This document shows positions 18,845 through 27,969 of a stretch of DNA of 64,000 bases, one piece after another. The notes under the pieces were generated by a model. That model worked only from the letters and a program-made list of their open reading frames with translations, did no database searches and was not told where the DNA came from. This stretch comes from Mycolicibacterium sp. J2 (GTDB lineage Bacteria; Actinomycetota; Actinomycetes; Mycobacteriales; Mycobacteriaceae). The position numbers and the translations under genes are program-made. The stretch covers positions 1-64,000 of the forward strand of contig NZ_JAPFPY010000018.1 in assembly GCF_026240945.1 (NCBI RefSeq). Direction: 5' to 3'. How positions within the stretch are numbered: the first letter of the stretch is position 1; the number at the start of each line of letters is the position of its first letter.

Positions 18845-20088
18845 CCATCACCACCAAGCAGACGTCACCGGGCAGCGCCCCACCGCAGAGCCCGGACGGC
18901 TCGGGCACGCCCGCCCGCGGCGGAAATGCGTTCTCCCGCTTCCTGATGTCGCATGTGCGGCAGTCGGGCATGGTCGTGGCGCTCATCGCGATCCTGCTGC
19001 TGTTCCAGATCTGGACCGGCGGGATCGTGCTCAAACCGCTGAACGTCACCAACATCATTCAGCAGAACGGCTACATCCTGGTGCTGGCCATCGGGATGGT
19101 CATCGTGATCATCAACGGCCACATCGACCTGTCGGTCGGGTCGGTGGCCGCCTTCACCGGTGCCATGGCCGGTGTCCTCATGGTGCGCAACGACGTGCCG
19201 TGGCTGTTGGCGACGCTGCTGTGCATCGGCATGGGGGCGCTCATCGGGGCCTGGCAGGGCTTCTGGATCGCCTACGTCGGCATCCCGTCGTTCATCGTGA
19301 CTCTGGGCGGCATGCTGGTGTTCCGCGGCGCCACCCAGTACCTGCTGGAGGGCCAGTCGATCGCGCCGATGCCGCGCGGCCTGGAACAGATCAGCAGCGG
19401 CTTCCTGCCCGAGCTCGGCAACGCCGCGCTGTACCACTGGCCGACCGTGATCCTGGGCGCTATCGCCATGGTGGCCACCGTCGTCATGCAGATCCGCAGG
19501 CGCCGCGCGCAACTGCGCTACGGACAACACGTTTCGAGCACGGCGCTGTTCATCGCCAAGTGCGTCGGGATCGTCGCGGCGCTGGCCGCGGTCACCCTCC
19601 TGTTGGCCAGCTACCGCGGCGTGCCGATCGTCGGCATCATCCTGGTGGTGCTGACCCTGGTGTACGCCTTCATGATGCGCAACACCGTGTTCGGCCGTCA
19701 GGTCTACGCGGTGGGCGGTAACGCCGCGGCCGCCAGCCTGTCCGGGGTCCGCAACAAGCGCGTGACCCTGCTGGTGTTCGTCAACATGGGAATGCTGGCC
19801 GCCGTCGCGGGACTGTTGTTCGCCGCGCGGCTGAACTCCGCGACGCCCCAGGCCGGCATCAACTTCGAACTCGAAGCCATCGCCGCCGCGTTCATCGGCG
19901 GGGCATCGTCGAGCGGTGGTGTGGGCACCGTCTTCGGCGCCATCATCGGCGGCCTGGTGCTCGGTGTGTTGAACAACGGGATGTCCATCATCGGTATCGG
20001 CAGCGACGTCCAGCAGGTCATCAAGGGCCTGGTGCTGCTGGCCGCCGTCGGCTTCGACATCTACAACAAGCGCAGGGGCGGACGGTAA
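18841..20088 (+). CDS. gguB: Sugar ABC transporter permease GguB
   Basis: 415 residues, GTG start overlapping the previous stop. About ten hydrophobic segments and the family blocks INGHIDLSVGSVAAFTG, GIPSFIVTLGGMLVFRG and AVGGNAAAASLSGV identify a BPD-transporter-2 family monosaccharide permease; the length with a cytoplasmic loop near 215-240 fits GguB/XylH rather than the shorter RbsC. The N-terminal 35 residues are Pro/Gly-rich and cytoplasmic. It completes a single ChvE-GguA-GguB importer. Confidence 0.9.
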
Positions 20089-20093
20089 ACCCG

Positions 20094-21233
20094 GTGCCCA
20101 CCTTGCCTTCGCCGCTGTCGGCCATGGTCGGCAAGACCGTGACCACCCTCGCCGATGGCCGTCGCCTGATCTACTTCGACGAACTCGATGCCGACGGTCG
20201 GATGCGGCGGACGGGTGGGCTGACCGACACCAGAAACCTCGAGCCGTTGGTGGCCGATTCGCACCTGCGGTATGACGTGCTGACCGGGGAGTGGGTCACC
20301 ATCGCCGCACAACGGATGGACCGGACGTTCCTGCCGGCCGCCGACGCCTCACCGCTGGCACCCACCCGCCCCGGCCTGCCGGCCACCGAGATCCCGGCCC
20401 CGGACTACGACGTGGTGGTGTTCGAGAACCGGTTTCCGGCGCTGTCCGAACACGCGGGGGCGACGGCGCCGCTGGTCGACGGCGAGGCGTTGTGGCCGCA
20501 AGCCCCGGGCCGGGGCAGCTGCGAGGTGGTGTGCTTCACCAGTGACCCCCATGCCAGTTTCGCCGAGCTGGGGCATCGGCGGGCCCGCACCGTCATCGAG
20601 GCGTGGGCCGACCGCACCGCCGAACTCTCGCAGCTACCCGAGGTGCGTCAGGTGTTCTGCTTCGAGAACCGCGGCCGCGAGATCGGGGTGACCTTGACGC
20701 ATCCGCACGGACAGATCTACGCCTATCCGTTCCAGCCACCGCGGACCCGCGCCCTGGTGGAACAGGCCCGCAAGCACGCCGCGGCGACCGGACGTAACCT
20801 GATGGCCGATGTCCTTGCCGCCGAACAGCATTCCGGTCGTCGGCTGATCATCGCCGGTGACCACTGGACGGCGTACGTGCCGGCGGCGGCACGCTGGCCA
20901 CTGGAGATCCAGCTGGTTCCGCACCGGCACGTGCCCGACTTCCCGGCACTGTCGGGCGCCGAACGCGAGGAGTTGGCCGCGGTCTACCTCGACTTGCTGG
21001 CCAGGGTGGACCGGTTTTTCGACGGGGTGGCGCAGACGCCGTATATCGCGGCGTGGCATCAGGCGCCGATCGGCCCGGACCGCGACCACGCGCGTCTGCA
21101 CCTGCAGTTGTTCTCGCTGATGCGCTCACCCGGCCGGATGAAGTATCTGGCCGGTTCGGAATCCGGTATGGGCGCCTGGATCAGCGACACCACACCGGAG
21201 CGCATCGCTGATCGGTTACGGGAGGTGGCATGA
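20094..21233 (+). CDS. galT: Galactose-1-phosphate uridylyltransferase
   Basis: 379 residues from GTG at 20094, 5 bp after gguB. The catalytic HPH is at 203-205 (GVTLTHPHGQIYAYPF), with ENRGREIG before it and the second HIT-fold half carrying IQLVPHRHVPDF and WHQAPIGP. It converts galactose-1-phosphate and UDP-glucose to glucose-1-phosphate and UDP-galactose (Leloir pathway). The galK start overlaps its stop, so the two are translationally coupled. galE is not in this window. Confidence 0.93.
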   Translation: MPTLPSPLSAMVGKTVTTLADGRRLIYFDELDADGRMRRTGGLTDTRNLEPLVADSHLRYDVLTGEWVTIAAQRMDRTFLPAADASPLAPTRPGLPATEIPAPDYDVVVFENRFPALSEHAGATAPLVDGEALWPQAPGRGSCEVVCFTSDPHASFAELGHRRARTVIEAWADRTAELSQLPEVRQVFCFENRGREIGVTLTHPHGQIYAYPFQPPRTRALVEQARKHAAATGRNLMADVLAAEQHSGRRLIIAGDHWTAYVPAAARWPLEIQLVPHRHVPDFPALSGAEREELAAVYLDLLARVDRFFDGVAQTPYIAAWHQAPIGPDRDHARLHLQLFSLMRSPGRMKYLAGSESGMGAWISDTTPERIADRLREVA

Positions 21234-22459
21234 GAACGTCGACCGTTCGTCGCGTCGTGAACAGGCTAAACATGGTGGAACCCGTTGCGCACGAAGAGCT
21301 TTGTGATCGGGCAGCCGCGCTGTTCCAGGACCGATTCGGTGGCGGACCCGACGGGGTGTGGGTGGCGCCCGGGCGGGTGAATCTGATCGGCGAACACATC
21401 GACTACATCGGCGCCAAGGTCATGCCATTCGCGCTGCCGTACGCCACCGCGGTCGCGGTCCGGGTGAACAGCCATGACCGGCTCCGGATGGTGTCCACTG
21501 GGCATGACGAGGGCTGGGAGGGCAGCGTCGCCGATGTCGCGCCCCGTCAGCCCCGCGGCTGGGCGGGCTACGTGGCCGGTGTGCCGTGGGCGATGACCTA
21601 CCACGACACCATTGCCCGCATCCCCGGCCTCGATATCGCCGTGCACTCGTCGGTGCCGCAGGGCGCGGGACTGTCCAGCTCGGCCGCGCTGGAGTCGGCG
21701 ACCGCGCTGGCCATCGCCGAGCTGTTCGGCGCGGCGACCGACGACGCGGGCCGGCGCACCCTGGCGCGGGACTGCATCACCGCGGAGAACGTGGTGGTGG
21801 GTGCGGCGACCGGCGGAATGGACCAGTCGGTGGCTTTGCGGGCCAAACCCGGACACGCAATGCTGCTGGACTGCAGCACCTTCGGGGCCGAGTACCTTCC
21901 GTTCGACTGTCGGCCGTCTGGATTGGCGTTGCTGGTGATCAACACCAACGCCGCGCACCGGTTGGTCGACGGCGGCTACGCCCTGCGCCGATCCCGGGTG
22001 GAACGGGTGTGTGCCCGCATCCCACGCACCGCGCTGTACGACAACGACGATGTCGACGCCGTCCTGCACTGCGCCGACGCCGACGACCCTGCGCTGCGGC
22101 GGGTGCTGCGGCATGTGCTGACCGAGATCCGCCGGGTCGCCGCCGCCGCGAGGGCCCTGCGCACCGGCGAGATCGCCGCCGTCGGTCCGCTGCTGTCGTC
22201 GTCTCACGTATCGCTGCGCGACGACCTGGTGGTGAGCTCGCCGGAACTCGACACCGCGGTGGACGCCGCCTTGGCGGCCGGGGCTCTCGGGGCGCGGATG
22301 GTCGGCGGTGGGTTCGGTGGCTCGGCGCTGGCGCTCATCCGGTCCGATCGGGTCGGCTTCATCATCGAGGCGGCCCGCCGGGCCGCCAGGGACAACGGAT
22401 TTCCCGAACCGGATTTCCTCTTCGCGATTCCCAGCGCGGCGGCGCGCCGCGTCTACTGA
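21230..22459 (+). CDS. galK: Galactokinase
   Basis: 409 residues from an ATG overlapping the galT stop; an internal ATG at 21272 would drop 14 residues that do not look conserved. GHMP-kinase motifs: PGRVNLIGEHIDYIGAKVMP (sugar-binding), VPQGAGLSSSAALE (phosphate loop), GGMDQSVAL and the C-terminal GARMVGGGFGGSALAL. It phosphorylates alpha-D-galactose at C1. Last gene of the operon; its 3' end overlaps the convergent epimerase gene by 7 bp. Confidence 0.93.
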   Translation: MRTSTVRRVVNRLNMVEPVAHEELCDRAAALFQDRFGGGPDGVWVAPGRVNLIGEHIDYIGAKVMPFALPYATAVAVRVNSHDRLRMVSTGHDEGWEGSVADVAPRQPRGWAGYVAGVPWAMTYHDTIARIPGLDIAVHSSVPQGAGLSSSAALESATALAIAELFGAATDDAGRRTLARDCITAENVVVGAATGGMDQSVALRAKPGHAMLLDCSTFGAEYLPFDCRPSGLALLVINTNAAHRLVDGGYALRRSRVERVCARIPRTALYDNDDVDAVLHCADADDPALRRVLRHVLTEIRRVAAAARALRTGEIAAVGPLLSSSHVSLRDDLVVSSPELDTAVDAALAAGALGARMVGGGFGGSALALIRSDRVGFIIEAARRAARDNGFPEPDFLFAIPSAAARRVY

Positions 22460-23385
22460 CCGTCGGCGCGGTAGCTGATCGACCACGACGCCGACCAACT
22501 GTCGCCGGGCTCGAGCCAGCGCAGTCCCGCCCCGCTGTTGAGCGCATCGGCGGGGGCGGTCATCGGCTCCACGGCCACCGCCGTGACGAACCGGTCACCC
22601 ACCGGGTAGCGGCGGGTGGTGAACACCTGGATGTACTCGAATTGGTCGTTGGCCCAGACGGATACGGTTTGACCGTCGGGTGCCCGCAGCGAGTGCACGC
22701 TGCCGCCGTCGACGATATGCAGTCCTGTCCAGGCGTCGTCGAGATCGAGGTCGGCCACCCGGCGGCCGGCCCGCAGATCCCAGTAGCTACCCTGCACCGG
22801 ACTGGTGCCGGTCGGATTCAGACGTTCGTCGACATCGATATGGGTGTCGGCGGACACGGTCAGGGTCAATTCGGAGGTCGGGACACCGCCGATGCACAGG
22901 AACGGGTGCGTGCCCAGCGCGACCGGCGCCGGATCCTGCCCCAGGTTGTCGACGGTGTGTGTCGTGTGCAGCCCGTCTGCGGTGAGCCGGTAGGTCACCC
23001 GGGTGTCCAGGTGGAACGGATACCCGTGCTGCGGAAAGACCTGTGCACCAAGCATTACCGTGTTGCCGGTCTGCTCGACGCGGTGGTACTCGGTGAAACA
23101 GAGCAGCCCGTGCAGCGCGTTGCCGCGCTGCGGTTCGGTGACATCGAGGAGTTGGGGGATGCCGCGGTAGCTCCATCGGGCGTCGCGGACCCGGTTGGGC
23201 CAGGGGGCCAGCACCGTGCCGGAGTAGAACGGCCGCAACCGATCGGGAGGGTATCCCGGCGTGAGGTCGACACCGCCGACCACCAACGCTCTGATGGCCG
23301 CGCCGACACCGGTGATGACCGCGTGGGCCGGCCCATCCGCCAGGGTGTATTCGACGCCGTGGACGGTACGTTCGGTTGTCTGCAC
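22453..23385 (-). CDS. galM: Aldose 1-epimerase family protein
   Basis: 310 residues. YSGTVLAPWPNRVRDARWSY, GNALHGLLCFTEY and LGTHPFLCIGG place it in the aldose 1-epimerase (mutarotase) superfamily, the His of NALHG and of GTHPFL being the expected active-site positions. It probably interconverts anomers of galactose or arabinose before phosphorylation. It closes the leftward operon; lacI ends exactly at its start (1-bp overlap), so co-expression is likely. Confidence 0.85.
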   Translation of the reverse strand: MQTTERTVHGVEYTLADGPAHAVITGVGAAIRALVVGGVDLTPGYPPDRLRPFYSGTVLAPWPNRVRDARWSYRGIPQLLDVTEPQRGNALHGLLCFTEYHRVEQTGNTVMLGAQVFPQHGYPFHLDTRVTYRLTADGLHTTHTVDNLGQDPAPVALGTHPFLCIGGVPTSELTLTVSADTHIDVDERLNPTGTSPVQGSYWDLRAGRRVADLDLDDAWTGLHIVDGGSVHSLRAPDGQTVSVWANDQFEYIQVFTTRRYPVGDRFVTAVAVEPMTAPADALNSGAGLRWLEPGDSWSASWSISYRADGQ

Positions 23386-24410
23386 TAGCGCTTCCTGGGT
23401 GGTGCGGTGCTATCCCGGATGACCAGATCCGAAGGCAGCAGCGAGGTTTCGCATTCGACGCCGGTCAGTTGGGCCTTCACCATCGCGATGGCCTGGTGGC
23501 CGACCGCGGCGAAATCCTGCCGGATGGTGGTCAGCGCCGGGATCAGGTAGGGGGCTTCGGGGATATCGTCGAATCCCACCACGCTGATGTCCTCGGGCAC
23601 TCGTCGGCCCGCCTCGGCCAGCGCGTGCAGCACGCCGATGGCCATATGGTCGTTGGCGACGAAAACCGCGGTGAGGTCCCGGTCGGCGGCGATGTCACGG
23701 CCCAGGGCGTAGCCGCGGGCCGCGCTCCAGTCCCCCTTGTGCTCCGGGCGCGGCGCCAGCCGGGCGGCCAGCATGGCGTCGAGGTAGCCCTTGGTGCGGC
23801 CCGCCGCCTCCGGCCAGCCGTCCGGGCCTGCGACATGGGCGATCTCGGTGTGCCCGAGCTCGATGAGATGCGCTGTGGCGGTGCGGGCCGCGCCGACCTG
23901 ATCGACCCCGACGGACAACCCGGAGCCGGACAGGTCGCCCTCCACGACGACCACCGGGACGCCGAAGTCCTCGGAGTACACCACGTTGAGAGCGTCCTGC
24001 TGTGCCGCGATCATCACGATGGCCTCCACCGCGAGCCGGGACAGATGGTCGAGTGCGCCCCGGATCTCCTGCCGGGTAACGGCGGTCAGTGTCACCGAGC
24101 TGGAGAAGAACCCCGCTTCGCGGGCCGATTCCTCGACCGAACGCTGGATGCTGGACGGACCGTATTGGGCGGTGCTGCTGCCGATGATGCCGATGATGCC
24201 CGACTTGCTGGTGACCAGGGCGCGCGCCACACTGTTGGGCCGGTAGCCGAGCTGCGCGATGGCGTGCTGCACCCGTTCCCGGGTTTCGGGCCGGATACTG
24301 CTGGACCCGTTGATCACTCGGGACACCGTCTGGTGTGACACACCGGCGAGCCGGGCAACGTCGGACATGACTGGCTTGCGGCTCATCGCTCCATTATTGC
24401 CGCGGCTCAT
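23385..24410 (-). CDS. LacI-family transcriptional regulator of the sugar locus
   Basis: 341 residues from ATG at 24410, which overlaps the permease stop (ATGA); ATG at 24386 is an alternative giving MSRKPVMSDV. The HTH is VMSDVARLAGVSHQTVSRVI with the hinge helix region YRPNSVARAL, followed by a periplasmic-binding-like effector domain (VPVVVVEGDLSG, VFVANDHMAIGVLHAL, DISVVGFDDIPEAPY). It is the only regulator gene in the sugar locus, and three similar LacI-type palindromes occur at its promoters. Repression relieved by arabinose, galactose or a derivative is inferred. Confidence 0.9.
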   Translation of the reverse strand: MSRGNNGAMSRKPVMSDVARLAGVSHQTVSRVINGSSSIRPETRERVQHAIAQLGYRPNSVARALVTSKSGIIGIIGSSTAQYGPSSIQRSVEESAREAGFFSSSVTLTAVTRQEIRGALDHLSRLAVEAIVMIAAQQDALNVVYSEDFGVPVVVVEGDLSGSGLSVGVDQVGAARTATAHLIELGHTEIAHVAGPDGWPEAAGRTKGYLDAMLAARLAPRPEHKGDWSAARGYALGRDIAADRDLTAVFVANDHMAIGVLHALAEAGRRVPEDISVVGFDDIPEAPYLIPALTTIRQDFAAVGHQAIAMVKAQLTGVECETSLLPSDLVIRDSTAPPRKR

Positions 24411-25396
24411 CTGCTCGGCCTCACCAGGACACGCTGAACCAGCACGAAGACCAGCAACAACGCCCCGGTCATGATTCTGGTCCAGTAGGAGTCCAGGCTC
24501 GCGGCGGTGACGAAGGTTTCGATGGTGCCCAACACCAGCACCCCGATCAGCGCGCCGGCCACATATCCCACGCCGCCGGCCAGCACCACACCGCCGATCA
24601 CGGCGGCGGCGATGGTGTCGAGTTCCAGCCCGACGCCGTTGAGGCTGTACCCGGAGAGCTTCTGCACGGCCAGCAGAATGCCGGCGAGGGATGCACAGAA
24701 CCCGCTGATGACGTACACCGACACCCGGGTCCGTCCGGCGTCGAGACCCATCAGTTGGGCCGAGTGCCGGTTCCCGCCGACGGCATAGACGGTGCGGCCG
24801 AACCGAGTCAGGTGTAACACGTACAGGGCCACCATCACCACGGCCAACGCGATGATGACCGGCCAGCGAATGAACTTGTCGTCGTAGAGATACAGGTAGT
24901 GCAGGCCGAGGGTGCGGACTGCGGGATCCTTGATGGGCAGTGAGTCGACACTGATGACGTAACACATCCCGCGGGCGGCGAACATGCCGGCCAGTGTCGC
25001 CACGAACGGCTGCACGTCGAAGTATTCGATCATCACGCCCATGATCAGCCCGAGCGCCGGGCCGACGAGCATGACGGTCAGCATCGCCACCGGTGTGGGC
25101 CAGCCCAGTTGCAGCGTCTTGGCCAGGATCACCGTCGACAGCGCGACCACCGACCCGACACTGAGATCGATGCCGCCGGTGAGGATCACGAACGTCATCC
25201 CGACCGCCAGCACGATGAGATAGGCGTTGTCGACGAAGAGATTGAGGAAAACCTGACTGGGACTGGCGAAGTCGAAGCGGTTGAGTACGCCGGCGAACAA
25301 CACCACGAAGAGCACCAGGGTGGCGAGCGGGCCGGTGAACCGGCCGGCGGCGAGCCGGCGAATTCCTGCGGTCGGAGCCGCCAACGTTGCTGTCAT
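24407..25396 (-). CDS. yjfF: Galactofuranose-type ABC permease (YjfF-like)
   Basis: 329 residues from ATG at 25396, overlapping the previous permease stop. Hydrophobic throughout with MTFVILTGGIDLSVGSVVAL, DVQPFVATLAGMFAARGMCY and YAVGGNRHSAQLMGL, the BPD-transporter-2 pattern; the YVISVDSLPIKDPAV stretch is typical of YjfF. Longer in-frame upstream sequence is antisense to the previous gene and was rejected. Partner of the YtfT-like permease next to it. Confidence 0.85.
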   Translation of the reverse strand: MTATLAAPTAGIRRLAAGRFTGPLATLVLFVVLFAGVLNRFDFASPSQVFLNLFVDNAYLIVLAVGMTFVILTGGIDLSVGSVVALSTVILAKTLQLGWPTPVAMLTVMLVGPALGLIMGVMIEYFDVQPFVATLAGMFAARGMCYVISVDSLPIKDPAVRTLGLHYLYLYDDKFIRWPVIIALAVVMVALYVLHLTRFGRTVYAVGGNRHSAQLMGLDAGRTRVSVYVISGFCASLAGILLAVQKLSGYSLNGVGLELDTIAAAVIGGVVLAGGVGYVAGALIGVLVLGTIETFVTAASLDSYWTRIMTGALLLVFVLVQRVLVRPSR

Positions 25397-26451
25397 GCGT
25401 GCACCTTCGGCTCGACGGGATCGGCGACCGGCGTCGGTGGTGTTGGCGCGGCGGGCCGGACCCGGCGGGTGAACAGCGCCCGGAACCGGGCCGACTGCAG
25501 CAGGCATACCGCCACCACGACAAGGGATTTGAACACCAAGGTGACCTCGGGCCGAATGCCGAGGGTGTACACGGTGGTGGTCAGGGATTGGATGATCAGC
25601 GCCCCGATCAACGTGCCGGTCAAGCTGTAGCGGCCACCGAGCAACGAGGTGCCGCCGATCACCACGGCCAGGATGGCGTCCATTTCGATCCACAGACCGG
25701 CGTTGTTGGCGTCGGCCGCGGAAATGTTCGAGGCGATCATCAATCCGGCGATGCCGGCGCACAGCGCGCAGAACACGTACACCGCGAAAACGATGGTGCG
25801 GCTGCGGACTCCGGCCAGTCGGCTGGCTTCCGGGTTGATGCCGACGGCCTCGAGTAGCATGCCCAGTGCAGTGCGCCGGGTGAGCAGGCCGATGACGACG
25901 AAGATGGCCAGGCTGACCAGGATGGCCACGGGCAGGCCGAAAAGGTAACCGGCGCCCAGCACTTTGAACGGCGCGCTGGTCACGGTGACGATCTGACCTT
26001 CGGTGACGAACAGTGCGATCCCGCGCCCGGCCGTCATCAGCACCAGCGTCGCGATGATCGGTTGGATACCCAGCAGCGCCACCAGGGTCGCGTTCCAGAG
26101 GCCGAGCACGCAGGACACCAGCACCGCGACGGCCATCGCCGAGAGCACGGTGCCCGGGCTGTCCGGGGTCGGTGACGCCGCGATGTGGGCGCAGGCCACG
26201 GCTCCGGCGATGGCCACCACCGCGCCGACGGAAAGGTCGATCCCGCGGGAAGCGATGACCAGTGTCATGCCCAGCGCCACCAGCAGGATCGGGGCACCGT
26301 TGCGCAGGATGTCGATGAGGCTGCCGTACAGGTGGCCGTTCTGGATGCGGATGCTCAGGAACCCGGGAGACAGTGCGGTGTTCACCGCGAGCAGGGCGAC
26401 GAGCGCCAGTAACGGCCAGAATAGTTGATGGGCAACGAGTTTCTTGATCAT
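25393..26451 (-). CDS. ytfT: Galactofuranose-type ABC permease (YtfT-like)
   Basis: 352 residues, ATG overlapping the ATPase stop. Family blocks are LVIASRGIDLSVGAVVAIAG, GIQPIIATLVLMTAGRGIAL and AVGINPEASRLAGV. A cytoplasmic Pro-rich tail (RRVRPAAPTPPTPVADPVEP) is extra relative to the enterobacterial protein. Two different permease genes in one operon is the hallmark of the YtfQRT-YjfF importer, unlike homodimeric ribose or xylose systems. Confidence 0.87.
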   Translation of the reverse strand: MIKKLVAHQLFWPLLALVALLAVNTALSPGFLSIRIQNGHLYGSLIDILRNGAPILLVALGMTLVIASRGIDLSVGAVVAIAGAVACAHIAASPTPDSPGTVLSAMAVAVLVSCVLGLWNATLVALLGIQPIIATLVLMTAGRGIALFVTEGQIVTVTSAPFKVLGAGYLFGLPVAILVSLAIFVVIGLLTRRTALGMLLEAVGINPEASRLAGVRSRTIVFAVYVFCALCAGIAGLMIASNISAADANNAGLWIEMDAILAVVIGGTSLLGGRYSLTGTLIGALIIQSLTTTVYTLGIRPEVTLVFKSLVVVAVCLLQSARFRALFTRRVRPAAPTPPTPVADPVEPKVHA

Positions 26452-27959
26452 GCCGGGCTCGCCGCGATCAGTTCGGTCAGATTGTCACCCTGATCGGCGT
26501 TCACCTGGGCGACGTTGTGCCGGTCGCGCATCACCGCGATGCGGTGCGATACCCGGCTGACTTCGTCGAGTTCGGCGGAGATGAACAACACCGCCATACC
26601 ATCGGCGGCGAGGTCGGTGACGAGTTGCTGGATCTGGGCTTTCGCCCCGATATCGATCCCGCGCGTCGGTTCGTCGAGGATGAACAGTTCGGGTTCGGTG
26701 ATGAGCCAGCGGGCCAACAACACCTTCTGCTGGTTGCCGCCGCTGAGATTCTTCATCAGCGCGTCGGGCCGGCGGGGCCGGATATCGAGAGCTTCCATGT
26801 ACTTGTCCACCAAATCGTTCTTGGCCTTGGCCGACAGCGGGCGCGCGAACCCGCGCCGGGCCTGCAGGGCAAGAACCAGATTGTCGCGGACCGTGAGCTC
26901 GCCGAAAACACCCTCGTCCTTGCGGTTCTCGGAGGTGAAGGCGAAGCGTTGACCGATGGCCGCGCGTGGGGTGCGGATGGTCACCTTGTTGCCGTTGACC
27001 GCCAGCGCCCCGGTAGTGGCCCGGTCGGCGCCGAAGATCAGTCGGGCCAGTTCGGTGCGTCCGGACCCCAGCAAGCCGGCCAGGCCGATGATCTCGCCGC
27101 GGTGGATGTCCAGGGTGACCGGTGCCACGGCAGGTGGCCGGCCGAACCCGTCGATCGACACCACCGGCGTGGTACTGACATCGACCGTCGTGCGGGCCGC
27201 GTTGTCGGCCACCTCCTCCAGGACATCAGCCGCACGACCCAGCATGGCGGTGACCAATTGCACCCGGGGCAGCTCGGCGGTGGGGTATTCGCCGACCAGT
27301 TTGCCGTTGCGCAACACGGTGATCCGATCGGCGATCGCGTAGATCTGATCCAGGAAATGCGATACGAACAAGATGGCGGTACCCGCGTCACGCAATCGCC
27401 GGATGACACCGAACAGTTCGGCCACCTCCCCGGTGTCCAGACTGGAGGTCGGTTCGTCCAGGATGAGCACCCGGGCCTTGGCCGCGGTGGCCCGGGTGAT
27501 CGCGACCAGCTGTTGGACGGCGATCGGATGGGCGCCCAACCGGGATCGGGGGTCGATGCTCAGTTCGAGTTCGGTGAGCAGTTCGGCGGCCCGGCGGTGC
27601 AGTGCCCGGTAGTCGATCCGGCCCCAGCGCCGGGGCTCCCGCCCCAGCAGGATGTTCTCGCCCACCGACAGATTCGGGCACAGGTTCACCTCTTGGTAGA
27701 CGGTGCTGATACCCGCCTCCTGGGACTGTCGTGGGCTGCCGAAGGATCGGGGTACCCCGTCGAGCAGGATCTGCCCGGAATCGATGGGGTACACCCCGGT
27801 CAGTGCCTTGATCAGGGTGGATTTGCCGGCGCCGTTCTCGCCCATCAGGGCGTGCACTTCGCCGGGCAGTAACCGGAAGTCCACGCCGTCAAGCGCTTTC
27901 ACACCAGGGAACTCGATACCGATATCCCGCATCTGCACCACGGCGCCATGCTGGTCCAT
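26448..27959 (-). CDS. ytfR: Sugar ABC transporter ATPase (YtfR-like, two ATPase domains)
   Basis: 503 residues. First Walker A GENGAGKST near 40-48, LILDEPTSSLD; second domain with GLLGSGRTELARLIFG, signature LSGGNQQK and FILDEPTRGID. YQEVNLCPNLSVGENILLGR is the form typical of YtfR. It lies 10 bp after the binding protein gene and its stop overlaps the first permease start, so the four transport genes are one transcript. Confidence 0.9.
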   Translation of the reverse strand: MDQHGAVVQMRDIGIEFPGVKALDGVDFRLLPGEVHALMGENGAGKSTLIKALTGVYPIDSGQILLDGVPRSFGSPRQSQEAGISTVYQEVNLCPNLSVGENILLGREPRRWGRIDYRALHRRAAELLTELELSIDPRSRLGAHPIAVQQLVAITRATAAKARVLILDEPTSSLDTGEVAELFGVIRRLRDAGTAILFVSHFLDQIYAIADRITVLRNGKLVGEYPTAELPRVQLVTAMLGRAADVLEEVADNAARTTVDVSTTPVVSIDGFGRPPAVAPVTLDIHRGEIIGLAGLLGSGRTELARLIFGADRATTGALAVNGNKVTIRTPRAAIGQRFAFTSENRKDEGVFGELTVRDNLVLALQARRGFARPLSAKAKNDLVDKYMEALDIRPRRPDALMKNLSGGNQQKVLLARWLITEPELFILDEPTRGIDIGAKAQIQQLVTDLAADGMAVLFISAELDEVSRVSHRIAVMRDRHNVAQVNADQGDNLTELIAASPA

Positions 27960-27969
27960 GAGTCGTCGC

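Noticed and set aside
26517..27872. A 451-codon plus-strand frame over the ytfR gene
   Set aside because: Shadow of the true ABC gene on the minus strand; no motif and composition typical of antisense GC-rich frames.
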